Positions 8,981 through 17,974 of a stretch of 64,000 nucleotides of DNA are shown one piece after another. The notes beneath the pieces were generated by a model. It saw nothing but the letters and a program-made list of their open reading frames with translations. It had not been told where the DNA came from and searched no databases. The translations under genes and the position numbers were made by a program. Source of the stretch: Candidatus Peregrinibacteria bacterium (lineage in GTDB: Bacteria; Patescibacteriota; Gracilibacteria; UM-FILTER-43-11); assembly GCA_016932505.1 (NCBI GenBank), contig JAFGCT010000006.1, forward strand, positions 1 through 64,000. Reading direction: 5' to 3'. Each line of letters begins with the position of its first letter. The first letter of the stretch is position 1.

Positions 8981-9256
8981 TCAAAATTTCTTATCATCAG
9001 TCCAATAATTCCATTTCAATTTATCTGGGTCAGGATTTTTATTGCTGGCAAAATATACCGCACATCTAATTGTATATAAAAAACATTTGCAGTGTTGTTC
9101 GTTATCAAAAGCGCAACATTTAAAATACAGCTCTTCAGGGTTTTTGTTTTTTAAATCAATAATTTTTCTAACTCCAATATTATAAAACTTATTGGCGATT
9201 GATTTTCCAACAGATGGAATGGTCATTAATTCTTTGATGGACTGCTCTTTTGTCAT
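8981..9256 (-). CDS. Helix-hairpin-helix protein, Cdd1/pathogenicity-locus type
   Basis: This 91-residue protein opens with an HhH-type segment (IKELMTIPSVGKSIANKFYNIGVRKIIDL). A Cys-rich part follows (FKCCAFDNEQHCKCFLYTIRCAVYFA) and then a WNYW tail. That layout fits the small Cdd1-like family (often labelled pathogenicity locus), which is thought to bind DNA although its role is unknown. It lies downstream of the glycosyltransferase on the same strand, separated by a perfect palindrome. Confidence 0.7.
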   Translation of the reverse strand: MTKEQSIKELMTIPSVGKSIANKFYNIGVRKIIDLKNKNPEELYFKCCAFDNEQHCKCFLYTIRCAVYFASNKNPDPDKLKWNYWTDDKKF

Positions 9257-9268
9257 CGGTTATCGAAG

Positions 9269-9306
9269 AGCCCGAAGGCGCGCAAACGTTTGCGCGCCTT
9301 CGGGCT
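9269..9306. repeat. Perfect 38-bp GC-rich palindrome
   Basis: Two 19-bp arms (starting AGCCCGAAGGCGCGCAAAC) meet with no loop. It follows the stop of the glycosyltransferase on the minus strand and precedes the HhH gene. There is no T-run, so it is either an atypical terminator or a dispersed palindromic element. Confidence 0.8.
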
Positions 9307-9309
9307 ATA

Positions 9310-10404
9310 TTATCTATTAAATTCTCCCCATTCCTTTTCCACATAATCCAAAATCTTTTTCTTGAAAAGCTCTACATCATATTTTTCTGCGTGTTTACGT
9401 ATGAATTTTGGGTCAAATTTCATAGTTTCAAACTTCTGAATAGCATCCGATAAACTTTTAACAGTCTGATCGGAAAAAAGAACGCCTGTTTTTCCATCAA
9501 TCATAGTATCTAAACTTCCACCCTTATTTAACGCAATAACAGGTCTGCCAGCAGACATTGCCTCAAGCGGAACAATACCAGCATCCTCTAATTGAGGAAA
9601 TAAAAATGCCTTACAGTTTGCGTACAAATCCATCAACTCTTTTTCACTTACATATCCAAGTACCTGCACATTTTCACTTTCCATCGCTTTAATTTTTTCA
9701 TATTGAGGACCGACACCTACAATCTTTACAGGTTTCTTTAATTTATTAAAAGTTTGTGCAATCAAATCAAATTTTTTGTATGGAATTAGCCTGCCTACAG
9801 CTAAATAAAAATCTTCGGTCGGATTGTTAACAGGCTTAAACTTTTCGGTGTGTACAGGCGGATAAATTACATGAGAATCTCTTTCATAATGTTTTTTAAT
9901 TTGTTTGCCTATATGAGTTGAATTTGCGATATAACTATCCACTCTTTGAGCCGCGCAATAATCCCACTTTTTTATTTTTTTAATAGATTTTCTAATTATA
10001 GGATGAAGAAACGTCGGGAATTTTTTTAGTCTTGTTTCAAAATCCCAACTCTCCCATGCATACCTCATTGGCGTATGACAATAGCTAATATGCAATGTAT
10101 TTGGCTTTGTAATAACTCCTTTGCTAACACTATGACAACTTGAAAGAACAATATCGTATTCATTTAAATCCATCATTTCCACAGCTGTTGGCATAAAATT
10201 AAGAAGATACTGATGTTTAGAAGTTGGTATTTTATCAAGCCATGTTGTTCGTACATTTTTTAGTTTTCCGAGTTCCTTCATATTTTTTGGCCGGTATATA
10301 GTCGTGTAAATCGGAGCATCAGGAAAAATATCATGAAAAGCACTTATAACGCTTTCCGCGCCACCATAATTCGTAAGCCAATCTGTTACTATTGCGATTT
10401 TCAT
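9310..10404 (-). CDS. GT4-family glycosyltransferase
   Basis: A 364-residue GT-B fold transferase acting on a nucleotide-sugar donor at the cytoplasmic face, probably for surface polysaccharide or glycolipid. The N-terminus MKIAIVTDWLTNYGGAESV carries the acceptor-side glycine motif. The C-terminal half has YLAVGRLIPYKKFDLIAQTF and the E-x7-E region DAGIVPLEAMSAGRPVIAL (about residues 275-295). No other polysaccharide genes are adjacent, so the product is unknown. No SD is visible. Confidence 0.88.
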   Translation of the reverse strand: MKIAIVTDWLTNYGGAESVISAFHDIFPDAPIYTTIYRPKNMKELGKLKNVRTTWLDKIPTSKHQYLLNFMPTAVEMMDLNEYDIVLSSCHSVSKGVITKPNTLHISYCHTPMRYAWESWDFETRLKKFPTFLHPIIRKSIKKIKKWDYCAAQRVDSYIANSTHIGKQIKKHYERDSHVIYPPVHTEKFKPVNNPTEDFYLAVGRLIPYKKFDLIAQTFNKLKKPVKIVGVGPQYEKIKAMESENVQVLGYVSEKELMDLYANCKAFLFPQLEDAGIVPLEAMSAGRPVIALNKGGSLDTMIDGKTGVLFSDQTVKSLSDAIQKFETMKFDPKFIRKHAEKYDVELFKKKILDYVEKEWGEFNR

Positions 10405-10424
10405 TTCTTATTCCAAGATTAGAT

Positions 10425-10509
10425 ATTACAAGATTACAAGATTAATCTGTATATTTCTACATTAAAATAATCTTGTAATGACTAATAAGCGAAGCGCTAA
10501 TCTTGTAAT
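10425..10509. repeat. AT-rich inverted word repeat (ATTACAAGATTA)
   Basis: ATTACAAGATT(A) occurs at 10425 and 10433 and its complement at 10469 and 10498-10509, giving alternative hairpins between miaB and the glycosyltransferase. The same word in the same inverted arrangement returns at 60654-60788. Confidence 0.65.
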
Positions 10510-11840
10510 TAAATAGAAGCGTCGCCTTCAAGGCACCACTCCATAGCCTTATCAACTTTTACATTAACGACCTTCCCAATTAAATTTTGGTCATCGGATT
10601 TGAATCTACACATTTTAAATTCAGGAATCTTTCCACTAGCATAACCTTTATATACTTTTTCTACTAAGACCTGCACGGTTTTTCCTACAAACTGCTGATT
10701 ATATTCAAAAGAGACGCTTTTCATTATCTCCGTAATTTTCTCGAATCTTTCTTTTTTAATCTCCTCGGGAATATCGTCTTTTTGCTCTTTTTGAGCAAGC
10801 GTACCGGGTCTTTCAGAATATTTTGAAACATAGACTAAATCAATTTTTTCATCTTTGATTAAATTATAACTTTCCATGAATTCTTCTTCGGTTTCCCCAC
10901 AAAAACCTACAATAATATCAGTCGAAATTGAAATATGGGGAATCTTTTTGCGCATTTTTGTTACCAAATCCTTAAATCTTTCAACTGTATAAAATCTATT
11001 CATTCTTTTAAGCTCAGAATCAGAACCAGACTGAACAGGCAGATGAAGATGTGGAACCATGCTCTTTAGTTCTCCGTATAAATTAATAACATCATCAGTC
11101 ATGTCTTTTGGATGTACTGTGTAGAATCTAATTCTTTCTATTCCTTTAACTGCATCAATCCGTCTTAGTAATTGGGTAAAAGGCGTTTCGTTGGAATCCG
11201 GACTTGCGTCATTTGGCTTGTAGGTATTTACATTTTGCCCCACTAAATTAATTTCTATCGCACCTCTTTTTGCCATTTTTTCCACTTCATCCAAAATCTC
11301 GGACATATCCCTGCTTTCCTCTCTTCCTCTTGCATATGGCACAATACAATATGCGCAAAAATTATTGCACCCGCTCATAATCGGAATAAAAACTTGCGAT
11401 ATATTTGCAATAGTAGGATTTATATTAAAGTAATGAAGTAAATCTTTTATTTCATCTCCACCTTCAACATGGTGAAGTTTTTGTAGAATATCTGGAACCT
11501 GCATTAAATCTTTAATTCTAAAAACAAAATCAACAGTTGGCATTTTTCTAAAAATATCTTCTTTGCATTCGCCACGAACACCTGTGCATTTACGAATAGC
11601 ACAACCGGTTATACCAATTCTTAGTTTTGGATTTTCTGCTTTAAGTTTTTCAAAAGGTTCACCAAGTCCGTATACTTTATTGTCAGCATTTTGTTTAACG
11701 GAACAGGTATTCAAAATAATAAGGTCAGCCTTGCTATAATGGTCACACTCTTCATATCCCAGTTTTTTGAGTACGGTAGTCAACCTCTCGGAATCGGAGT
11801 AGTTCATCTGACAACCATAGGTTTGTATAAAGTATTTCAT
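10509..11840 (-). CDS. miaB: tRNA-2-methylthio-N6-dimethylallyladenosine synthase
   Basis: MiaB adds the 2-methylthio group to i6A37 of tRNAs. The 443-residue protein has the UPF0004 domain with three cluster-binding cysteines (YGCQMNYSDSE, NTCSVKQNA, GCA), a radical-SAM CxxxCxxC (GCNNFCAYCIVPYARGRE, about residues 155-175) and a C-terminal TRAM domain (QFVGKTVQVLVE). The length matches the family. It is transcribed divergently from the 11992 ATPase gene. No miaA is in the window. Confidence 0.93.
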   Translation of the reverse strand: MKYFIQTYGCQMNYSDSERLTTVLKKLGYEECDHYSKADLIILNTCSVKQNADNKVYGLGEPFEKLKAENPKLRIGITGCAIRKCTGVRGECKEDIFRKMPTVDFVFRIKDLMQVPDILQKLHHVEGGDEIKDLLHYFNINPTIANISQVFIPIMSGCNNFCAYCIVPYARGREESRDMSEILDEVEKMAKRGAIEINLVGQNVNTYKPNDASPDSNETPFTQLLRRIDAVKGIERIRFYTVHPKDMTDDVINLYGELKSMVPHLHLPVQSGSDSELKRMNRFYTVERFKDLVTKMRKKIPHISISTDIIVGFCGETEEEFMESYNLIKDEKIDLVYVSKYSERPGTLAQKEQKDDIPEEIKKERFEKITEIMKSVSFEYNQQFVGKTVQVLVEKVYKGYASGKIPEFKMCRFKSDDQNLIGKVVNVKVDKAMEWCLEGDASI

Positions 11841-11886
11841 GCTAAAATATTTTACTGTAGAACCAATGATTTTGTATTATTATAAC

Positions 11887-11915
11887 TTGACATAATAAAC
11901 AGTAACTGATATAAT
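11887..11915 (+). promoter_or_regulatory. Sigma70-type promoter for the 11992 gene
   Basis: TTGACA (11887-11892) and TATAAT (11910-11915) are separated by exactly 17 nt. The leader to the ATG at 11992 is about 70 nt with no SD. Confidence 0.8.
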
Positions 11916-11991
11916 CTACTCTAATATAAAAATCATTTTCTAGGTTTTTTGAGGAAAATCGGGTAAAATAAACGAGATATAAGAAAAAAAA

Positions 11992-14784
11992 ATGATAAAT
12001 CCAATTCTAGTTATTGTCGCAATCATAGTTCTGTACATAATATTCAAGGTTGTCCTTGGTATGCGTCGTAGTTCATATGAAAAGAATATTGAATCAGTTG
12101 TTTTTCGTGTAGCTGTTTCTAAACAAAATGAAAGAGGTCCAATTGTTGCTGAACATATTTACTCCGCTTTACATGGAATCGGAGAAAATTATGGTTTTTG
12201 GGATTACCTCGCTGGTAAAACAAAGCCTAGAATAAGTCTTGAAATTGCAAATGTAAATAATCAAATTCAATTCTTTATATGGACGCCGAAAAAATTTAAG
12301 AACGTAATAGAAAGTCAGATTTATGCTCAGTATCCGGATGTGGAAATTCAGGAAGTAGAAGATTATGCGATGAAAGAATTTTCCGTATATGAAGGATTAG
12401 TAAAAGCCAACAAAGCTGGCGCAGCAAATATTTCTGCACCAAATGGAACAAATTTACCTGCTGTAATTCAGAAGAAAGTACCAACTTCCCGTACAGTTGT
12501 TACAGCGGAAATGTCACTTGGTGACCCAAATATTTTCCCAATAAAAAGATATTCTCAATTCGAAGATAAATTAACCAGGCTCGCAACTGAACCATTAGCT
12601 GGTATTACTGCAACACTCTCTAAATTAAATGCTACTGACGAGCAAGCATGGATTCAGATTACAATGGAGCCGACAGGGGATTGGTGGAGAAAAAAAGGTA
12701 TTAAATGTTTAAGGGTTCTTAGTAATGGACTCTTTGATAATATCTTTTGGCTTAATAAACTTGCTACTGAAATATACTTAGCCAGAGGTTTTTGGAAAAG
12801 ATTATTCTATACTCCTTTATATATATTATTTTGGGCAGTCCGTGGATTTAAAACTGGAGAATTAAATATGAAAAGCAGTTCGGATCAAAATCTGCAAGAA
12901 GAAGTATCCCGAACTCATGACCGCGAAGACCCAATATCAGCGGCAGTCGATAAGGTCACTCGCATAACATTTGAAACTAACATTAGAATCGTATATATCC
13001 CACGTACAGAAAATATCGATATGGCGGAAGTTAAATTAAATGAGATATTTGGCAGCTTTAAGCAATTTACAATGCCGAATTTAAATGGTTTTGAGATTAC
13101 AAAAATGAATCAGAATAATGCTCAAATTCTAAAGCGTTATCAAAGGCGTGCAGTAATTGATCCGATGATGCTAAACGTGGAAGAGCTTGCTACAATCTAT
13201 CATATGCCATGTGTTGGAGTTGGTACTCCTAATGTCCTTTGGGTAACGTCCAGAAAACTTGAGCCACCAAATGACCTTCCTATTCCAGGTTCTGTTCCAG
13301 ACTCAGATCTTACTATAATAGGAAAAACAAATTTTAGAGGCCATCGTGAATTATTTGGAATTAAGGCAGTTGATCGCAGACGACATATATATATTATTGG
13401 TAAAACCGGTATGGGTAAATCCGTTCTACTTGAAAATATGGTTTACTCGGATGTTCGCGCAGGAAAAGGTGTGGCAGTTGTAGACCCTCATGGAGATTTA
13501 GCAGAAAAGGTAATTAGTTGTGTGCCTTCACATAGAATAAACGACGTAGTAATTCTTGACCCATCCGACGTTTCCCATCCCTTTGCGTTTAATATGCTGG
13601 AAGCTGTTGACGACCCAAACAAAAGAAACCTTATGGCATCGGGTTTACTTGGTGTATTTAAAAAGATGTACGCGGAAAGCTGGGGGCCTCGTCTTGAGCA
13701 TATCCTTCGTAACTGCTTGCTTGCACTTGTTGAATATCCAAATACCTCCATGCTTGGAATCATGAGAATACTAGTCGACCCATCTTACAGAAAGAAAGTT
13801 GTTGAACACGTTCAAAACCCGATGGTGAAAAGTTTCTGGGTGGATGAATTTGATAAAATGCAGGATCGCCAAAGAACGGAAGCAATATCTCCGATTCAAA
13901 ATAAAGTTGGACAGTTTTTGTCATCTAGTATGATTCGCAATATCGTTGGTCAGGTCAAATCTACAGTCAATATTCGCTTCATGATGGACACTGGAAAAAT
14001 TATTGTAGTCAACTTGTCCAAAGGTAAAATCGGTGAAGATAATTCAAGTCTTCTTGGTTCAATGCTTATTACAAAGTTCCAGTTAGATGCGATGAGTCGA
14101 GCTGATACTGCGGAAAAGGACAGAAAGGATTTCTATCTATATGTGGATGAGTTCCAGAATTTCGCTACAGACGCCTTTGCCACAATTCTTTCCGAAGCCC
14201 GAAAATACAAACTCAATTTAACAATGGCCAACCAGTATGTAGCACAAATGCCTGAGGAAGTTCGAGATGCCGTATTCGGTAACGTTGGTACAAGTTTATG
14301 TTTTCAGGTAGGCTTTGATGATGCTGAATATTTCTCCAATCAATTCTCCGAAGAAGTTTTGCCAAATGACATCATTACTCTTCCAAAATATAATTGCTAC
14401 ACAAAGCTGATGATTGACGGTATGCCAAGTCAAACATTCTCTCTTTCTACTCTTCCTCCAAATGATGTTGATTTAGATGATGAGAGACGTGAAAAAATTG
14501 TACGCCTTTCCCGTGAGCGCTACTGTAAACCACGTGAAGTTGTAGAAGATAAAATCCTTCGTTGGAGTCAGCCACCAAAAAAACTTGAAAGTGGAAATGG
14601 TGGAGGAGACAAAAAATATTCAGGGAATAATAGTGGTGGTAAACCAAAAGACAAAAAGCCAGATGACTCAAAATCTACTCCTGTAAGTCCAAACACCCCA
14701 AAACCACCTGCGCCATCAAATCCAAACACTCCAAAGCCAAACTCATCAAATCCAAATAAACAAAAGTTTAAACCCAAGAGATAG
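11992..14784 (+). CDS. HerA/VirD4-type conjugation ATPase, membrane anchored
   Basis: The 930-residue protein has an N-terminal membrane segment (residues 4-22) and a second hydrophobic stretch near 265-285. A long region of unknown fold comes before the ATPase core. Walker A is IIGKTGMGKSVLLENM (about 470), followed by GVAVVDPHGDLAEKV. Walker B is FYLYVDEFQNFAT (about 717), and SEARKYKLNLTMANQYVAQ is typical of the TraG/VirD4/HerA superfamily. The tail (about 865-930) is a low-complexity Pro/Lys/Asn stretch. Such single ATPases are common in CPR genomes, where they may serve DNA transfer or pilus machinery. No other T4SS gene is nearby. Confidence 0.82.
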   Translation: MINPILVIVAIIVLYIIFKVVLGMRRSSYEKNIESVVFRVAVSKQNERGPIVAEHIYSALHGIGENYGFWDYLAGKTKPRISLEIANVNNQIQFFIWTPKKFKNVIESQIYAQYPDVEIQEVEDYAMKEFSVYEGLVKANKAGAANISAPNGTNLPAVIQKKVPTSRTVVTAEMSLGDPNIFPIKRYSQFEDKLTRLATEPLAGITATLSKLNATDEQAWIQITMEPTGDWWRKKGIKCLRVLSNGLFDNIFWLNKLATEIYLARGFWKRLFYTPLYILFWAVRGFKTGELNMKSSSDQNLQEEVSRTHDREDPISAAVDKVTRITFETNIRIVYIPRTENIDMAEVKLNEIFGSFKQFTMPNLNGFEITKMNQNNAQILKRYQRRAVIDPMMLNVEELATIYHMPCVGVGTPNVLWVTSRKLEPPNDLPIPGSVPDSDLTIIGKTNFRGHRELFGIKAVDRRRHIYIIGKTGMGKSVLLENMVYSDVRAGKGVAVVDPHGDLAEKVISCVPSHRINDVVILDPSDVSHPFAFNMLEAVDDPNKRNLMASGLLGVFKKMYAESWGPRLEHILRNCLLALVEYPNTSMLGIMRILVDPSYRKKVVEHVQNPMVKSFWVDEFDKMQDRQRTEAISPIQNKVGQFLSSSMIRNIVGQVKSTVNIRFMMDTGKIIVVNLSKGKIGEDNSSLLGSMLITKFQLDAMSRADTAEKDRKDFYLYVDEFQNFATDAFATILSEARKYKLNLTMANQYVAQMPEEVRDAVFGNVGTSLCFQVGFDDAEYFSNQFSEEVLPNDIITLPKYNCYTKLMIDGMPSQTFSLSTLPPNDVDLDDERREKIVRLSRERYCKPREVVEDKILRWSQPPKKLESGNGGGDKKYSGNNSGGKPKDKKPDDSKSTPVSPNTPKPPAPSNPNTPKPNSSNPNKQKFKPKR

Positions 14785-14867
14785 TGTCTTAGTTTTATGG
14801 TTATTATTTGATATTGTTGGTTTTTTGAAGTACATTAATACCTTGTATAACTTTTAATTAAAACACT

Positions 14868-15248
14868 ATGACAAAACTGAAAAGACTTTCGTTAGATCAG
14901 GAATTACATAAAAAGTTAGACGCAGGAGACAAAACTCATGATATAAGAACTGCTTTTCCGATGTATGAGGGAATTAGAGAAGGAGATGTTATAGGATTCG
15001 GAACAAGAGAATGGATAACAAGAGTGATTGTAGAAGGAATCACAAAAGTAGATGTTTCTCAGGCTAAGAATTTTAGAGACGCCTTTGAAATGGTATTAAG
15101 AGCAATTGACCCTGATATTGAAGTAGCAGCTTCCAAAGTTATTCCTGGCATTAACATTGAGAAAGGACTTGAAATGGCAAAACAAATGTTTGATTATGAT
15201 GACTGCAAAAAGTTCGGAATGTTGGTTTTTGAAACTAAAAAAGTGTAA
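14868..15248 (+). CDS. Small protein, possible ASCH/PUA-like fold
   Basis: The 126-residue soluble protein contains LDAGDKTHDIRTAFPMYEGIREGDVIGFGTREW. This resembles the ASCH layout of a charged KT..R motif followed by a GD turn and beta strands, a fold associated with RNA binding. The match is by eye only. It starts about 80 nt after the ATPase gene, so co-transcription is possible. Confidence 0.45.
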   Translation: MTKLKRLSLDQELHKKLDAGDKTHDIRTAFPMYEGIREGDVIGFGTREWITRVIVEGITKVDVSQAKNFRDAFEMVLRAIDPDIEVAASKVIPGINIEKGLEMAKQMFDYDDCKKFGMLVFETKKV

Positions 15249-15262
15249 ATATCGAATGATAG

Positions 15263-15286
15263 CCTTGCCTTTGCCCTTGCCTTTGC
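15263..15286. repeat. Two perfect 12-bp repeats (CCTTGCCTTTGC)
   Basis: Two adjacent copies (15263-15274, 15275-15286) plus a partial third precede the TyrA-PheA start. The same pyrimidine words recur at 49609-49633. Confidence 0.7.
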
Positions 15287-15300
15287 CTTAAACTTTGTTT

Positions 15301-16986
15301 ATGAACAAAGTAATCGGAATCATTGGTGGTAAGGGTCTTATGGGAAAATACTTCGCAGAGTTTTTTGAGAAAAGCGGTTATGAAGTCATAATCAGTGACA
15401 GAAATACAAATCTTACCAACAAACAACTCGCTAAAAAATCCGATGTCGTAATTGTATCTGTGCCTATCGACGTTACAGAAAAAGTAATTGAGGAAGTCGC
15501 TCCTTGCATCAGGAAGTCTGGATTATTAATGGACTTAACATCGCTAAAAGTATTGCCGATGAAAGCGATGAAAAAAACCAAGGCATCTTATTTAGGTTGT
15601 CATCCAATATTCGGTCCAACAGCGAACATAGAAGGTCAGCTAATTATCCTTTGTCCCGGTAACTCTAAAAAATGGCATAAATGGCTGGAAGATATATTCG
15701 TCAAGAATGGTGTTTTCGTAAAAAGCATGACTGCCAATAAGCACGATGAACTGATGGCTTATATTCAAACTCTTATACATTTTAGCGACATTGCCTTGTC
15801 TGATACCCTCCGCAAGTCTGGTATTCCAATTAAGGAGTTTATAGACCATCAGAGTCCAGTTTATAGGTTAGAACTGGATATGATGGGGAGGATACTGAAT
15901 CAGGACGCAAACCTTTATGCAAATATCCAGCTTTTTAATCCTTTAAGCAAAAAAGTGCTTAATGATTTTATCGAAAGTTGTCAGTCTCTCGTAAAAACCA
16001 ATGAAAAAAAAGATATTAATGGCTATGTTAAATTTTTTAAGGAATGCTCAAAGTATCTTGGTAAATATACAGGGGTTGCACAAAAAGAAAGCGATCAAGT
16101 TCTTAATTATCTAAACTCTAATGCAGATGAAGATGCTAAGGAGATACTAAGTTCAAAGCAGACTGGAAAATTTGACGTTGCAGTTATAGGTCCAAAAAAT
16201 ACCTACTCAGATATTGCTCTTAAAAATTATTTACCTAAGGCAAAGGCTTTATATTGTGCTTCAATTTCTGAAATATTCGAGCTCGTAGAAAAAGGAAAAA
16301 TCAAAGAAGGCTTAGTTCCAATAGAAAATAGTATAGGAGGTTCAATACGTGAAACATTAGATGAGCTCTACAGTTCAAATGTGTATATAGAAAAAGTACT
16401 TAAACAGCCAATACATCTTTCCCTTGTTGGTACATCAAAATCTAGTTCTAAAACTATAAAAACAATTTATTCTCACGCTCAACCACTTATACAAAGCAGA
16501 GCTTTTCTCAAAATGAACTGTCCTAAAGCTAGTCTTGTGCCGGTTGCCAGTACAACTACAGCGCTGGAGAGAGTTAAATCGGAAAATCAAATTGATACTG
16601 TAGCAATTGCGTCGTCCGTTGCTGCGAAATCCTACGGGCTTACAGTCATAAAAGATTTAATTGAAGACGATAAAAGCAACACTACTCAATTTGCCATCAT
16701 CAAAAAAAATGATAAATGCAAAATGTTAAATGATAAATCGTCGAAGACATCAATTGCTTTTAATTTTAGCAAAGATTCTCCCGGCTCACTTTTTTCAGTC
16801 CTAAAAGATTTTAATGACAATAAAATCAATCTTACAAAAATCGAATCTCGTCCAAGTACAAAAGAAAGAGGGGAATATGTCTTTTATATTGATTTTGATG
16901 GGAATGTAAACAGTTCAAACGTCAAAAAAACTATATCCGAAGTCAAAAATAAAGTCGAAAAATTGAAGATATTGGGTTGTTATTAA
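15301..16986 (+). CDS. Fused prephenate dehydrogenase / prephenate dehydratase with ACT domain
   Basis: One polypeptide carries both branches from prephenate to tyrosine and phenylalanine. Residues 1-265 are TyrA-like with the nucleotide-binding VIGIIGGKGLMGKYFAEFF. About 290-475 is the dehydratase (VAVIGPKNTYSDIA, VPIENSIGGSIRETLD, SNTTQFAII). The last 75 residues are an ACT domain with the phenylalanine-binding ESRPS motif, so feedback by Phe is likely. The ATG at 15301 fits the TyrA N-terminus; a TTG lies two codons upstream. No chorismate mutase domain is visible, and none was found nearby. Confidence 0.88.
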   Translation: MNKVIGIIGGKGLMGKYFAEFFEKSGYEVIISDRNTNLTNKQLAKKSDVVIVSVPIDVTEKVIEEVAPCIRKSGLLMDLTSLKVLPMKAMKKTKASYLGCHPIFGPTANIEGQLIILCPGNSKKWHKWLEDIFVKNGVFVKSMTANKHDELMAYIQTLIHFSDIALSDTLRKSGIPIKEFIDHQSPVYRLELDMMGRILNQDANLYANIQLFNPLSKKVLNDFIESCQSLVKTNEKKDINGYVKFFKECSKYLGKYTGVAQKESDQVLNYLNSNADEDAKEILSSKQTGKFDVAVIGPKNTYSDIALKNYLPKAKALYCASISEIFELVEKGKIKEGLVPIENSIGGSIRETLDELYSSNVYIEKVLKQPIHLSLVGTSKSSSKTIKTIYSHAQPLIQSRAFLKMNCPKASLVPVASTTTALERVKSENQIDTVAIASSVAAKSYGLTVIKDLIEDDKSNTTQFAIIKKNDKCKMLNDKSSKTSIAFNFSKDSPGSLFSVLKDFNDNKINLTKIESRPSTKERGEYVFYIDFDGNVNSSNVKKTISEVKNKVEKLKILGCY

Positions 16987-17041
16987 TTCTCTGAAATGTG
17001 ATTATTTATGATTGTATTGATTGATATGATTATATTTAAAA

Positions 17042-17061
17042 GAGGGCGCTTACGCGCCCTC
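17042..17061. terminator. GC-rich hairpin between convergent genes
   Basis: GAGGGCGC and GCGCCCTC form a perfect 8-bp stem with a TTAC loop between the ends of the TyrA-PheA gene and the 17112 minus gene. No strong T-run follows on the plus strand. Confidence 0.65.
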
Positions 17062-17111
17062 CGCTTAAATCATAAAAATCATTTTAATTACCGAAATCAC
17101 AGTTGAGACAA

Positions 17112-17801
17112 TTACATTGTTTCAATCATTATCATAGCTCCACCACCTTCCGCTCTGCCAACAAGAGTAACTTCTACCCTTTTTCCGTTTGCAGAAATAA
17201 TTTTCTTATTTCTTCCTTCGTAAATTCTTACCTTTTTAACACCACCCCAGCGAACACCTGTAACTAGTAAATCAATAAACTTTTTATCGTACGATTTAAC
17301 CTTGAATCTAAGATTACTTGGTTCATGAGTTACAAAGTCAGCAACATTCACTGCATAAGTGTCATCACCACCTACTAAGTTATCAGCAGTACCGTTATCT
17401 TCAACAATAGTAGTATAAGTTTTTGAATCATTAAAAAACTCAGTGCCTTTGTCATTTCGGATATTAATAAGTCTGATTTCCATTTCATCACCTGCACTGG
17501 CGATTTCAGAGAAATTAGGATTGAATTTTAAAGTGTAAGTCTTGCACCCCTGATCAATTCTAAGAAGTCTTCGTTTGTATTCAGCATTAACTGTTGTATT
17601 TTCAACAACCATTTCAAACTTTGTACGGAATGGATTGGTGCTACAAACTTTAACCTCAGCTTCAATTCCTCTGTTTAATGTTTTTGTAAAAACATCTGCC
17701 TTTTTAATTGTTAAAGGATATTCAGATTTTGCGAATGCGGCTGGCGCAATCAATAAAATCATCAAAATAGCTAGTATAATAAATCTTAAAGTTTTCTTCA
17801 T
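17112..17801 (-). CDS. Secreted hypothetical protein, 229 aa
   Basis: A clear signal peptide (KKTLRFIILAILMILLIAPAAFA) is followed by a beta-rich, lysine-rich protein with two cysteines likely to form a disulfide (VCSTNPF, DQGCKTYTL). No known domain is recognised. It has its own promoter and is divergent from the 17975 lipoprotein gene. Confidence 0.7.
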   Translation of the reverse strand: MKKTLRFIILAILMILLIAPAAFAKSEYPLTIKKADVFTKTLNRGIEAEVKVCSTNPFRTKFEMVVENTTVNAEYKRRLLRIDQGCKTYTLKFNPNFSEIASAGDEMEIRLINIRNDKGTEFFNDSKTYTTIVEDNGTADNLVGGDDTYAVNVADFVTHEPSNLRFKVKSYDKKFIDLLVTGVRWGGVKKVRIYEGRNKKIISANGKRVEVTLVGRAEGGGAMIMIETM

Positions 17802-17831
17802 GATATATGAAATTATAGTTATTGGATGTTC

Positions 17832-17859
17832 ATTGTATAGTATTTTTGAAATTTGTCAA
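17832..17859 (-). promoter_or_regulatory. Promoter for the 17112-17801 gene
   Basis: On the minus strand, TTGACA (17859-17854) and TACAAT (17837-17832) are 16 nt apart, about 30 nt before the ATG. Confidence 0.7.
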
Positions 17860-17901
17860 ATAAAAATAAATTTTTATCTAATAAGATCATTTATAAGGAA
17901 T

Positions 17902-17930
17902 TTGTACTATTTTAGCTTATTTAGTATAAT
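17902..17930 (+). promoter_or_regulatory. Promoter for the 17975 lipoprotein gene
   Basis: TTGTAC (17902-17907) and TATAAT (17925-17930) are separated by 17 nt, 44 nt before the ATG. Confidence 0.7.
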
Positions 17931-17974
17931 AAACTCTAATCTGTTACAAAAAGTATTCATTAATACAAAATTGT

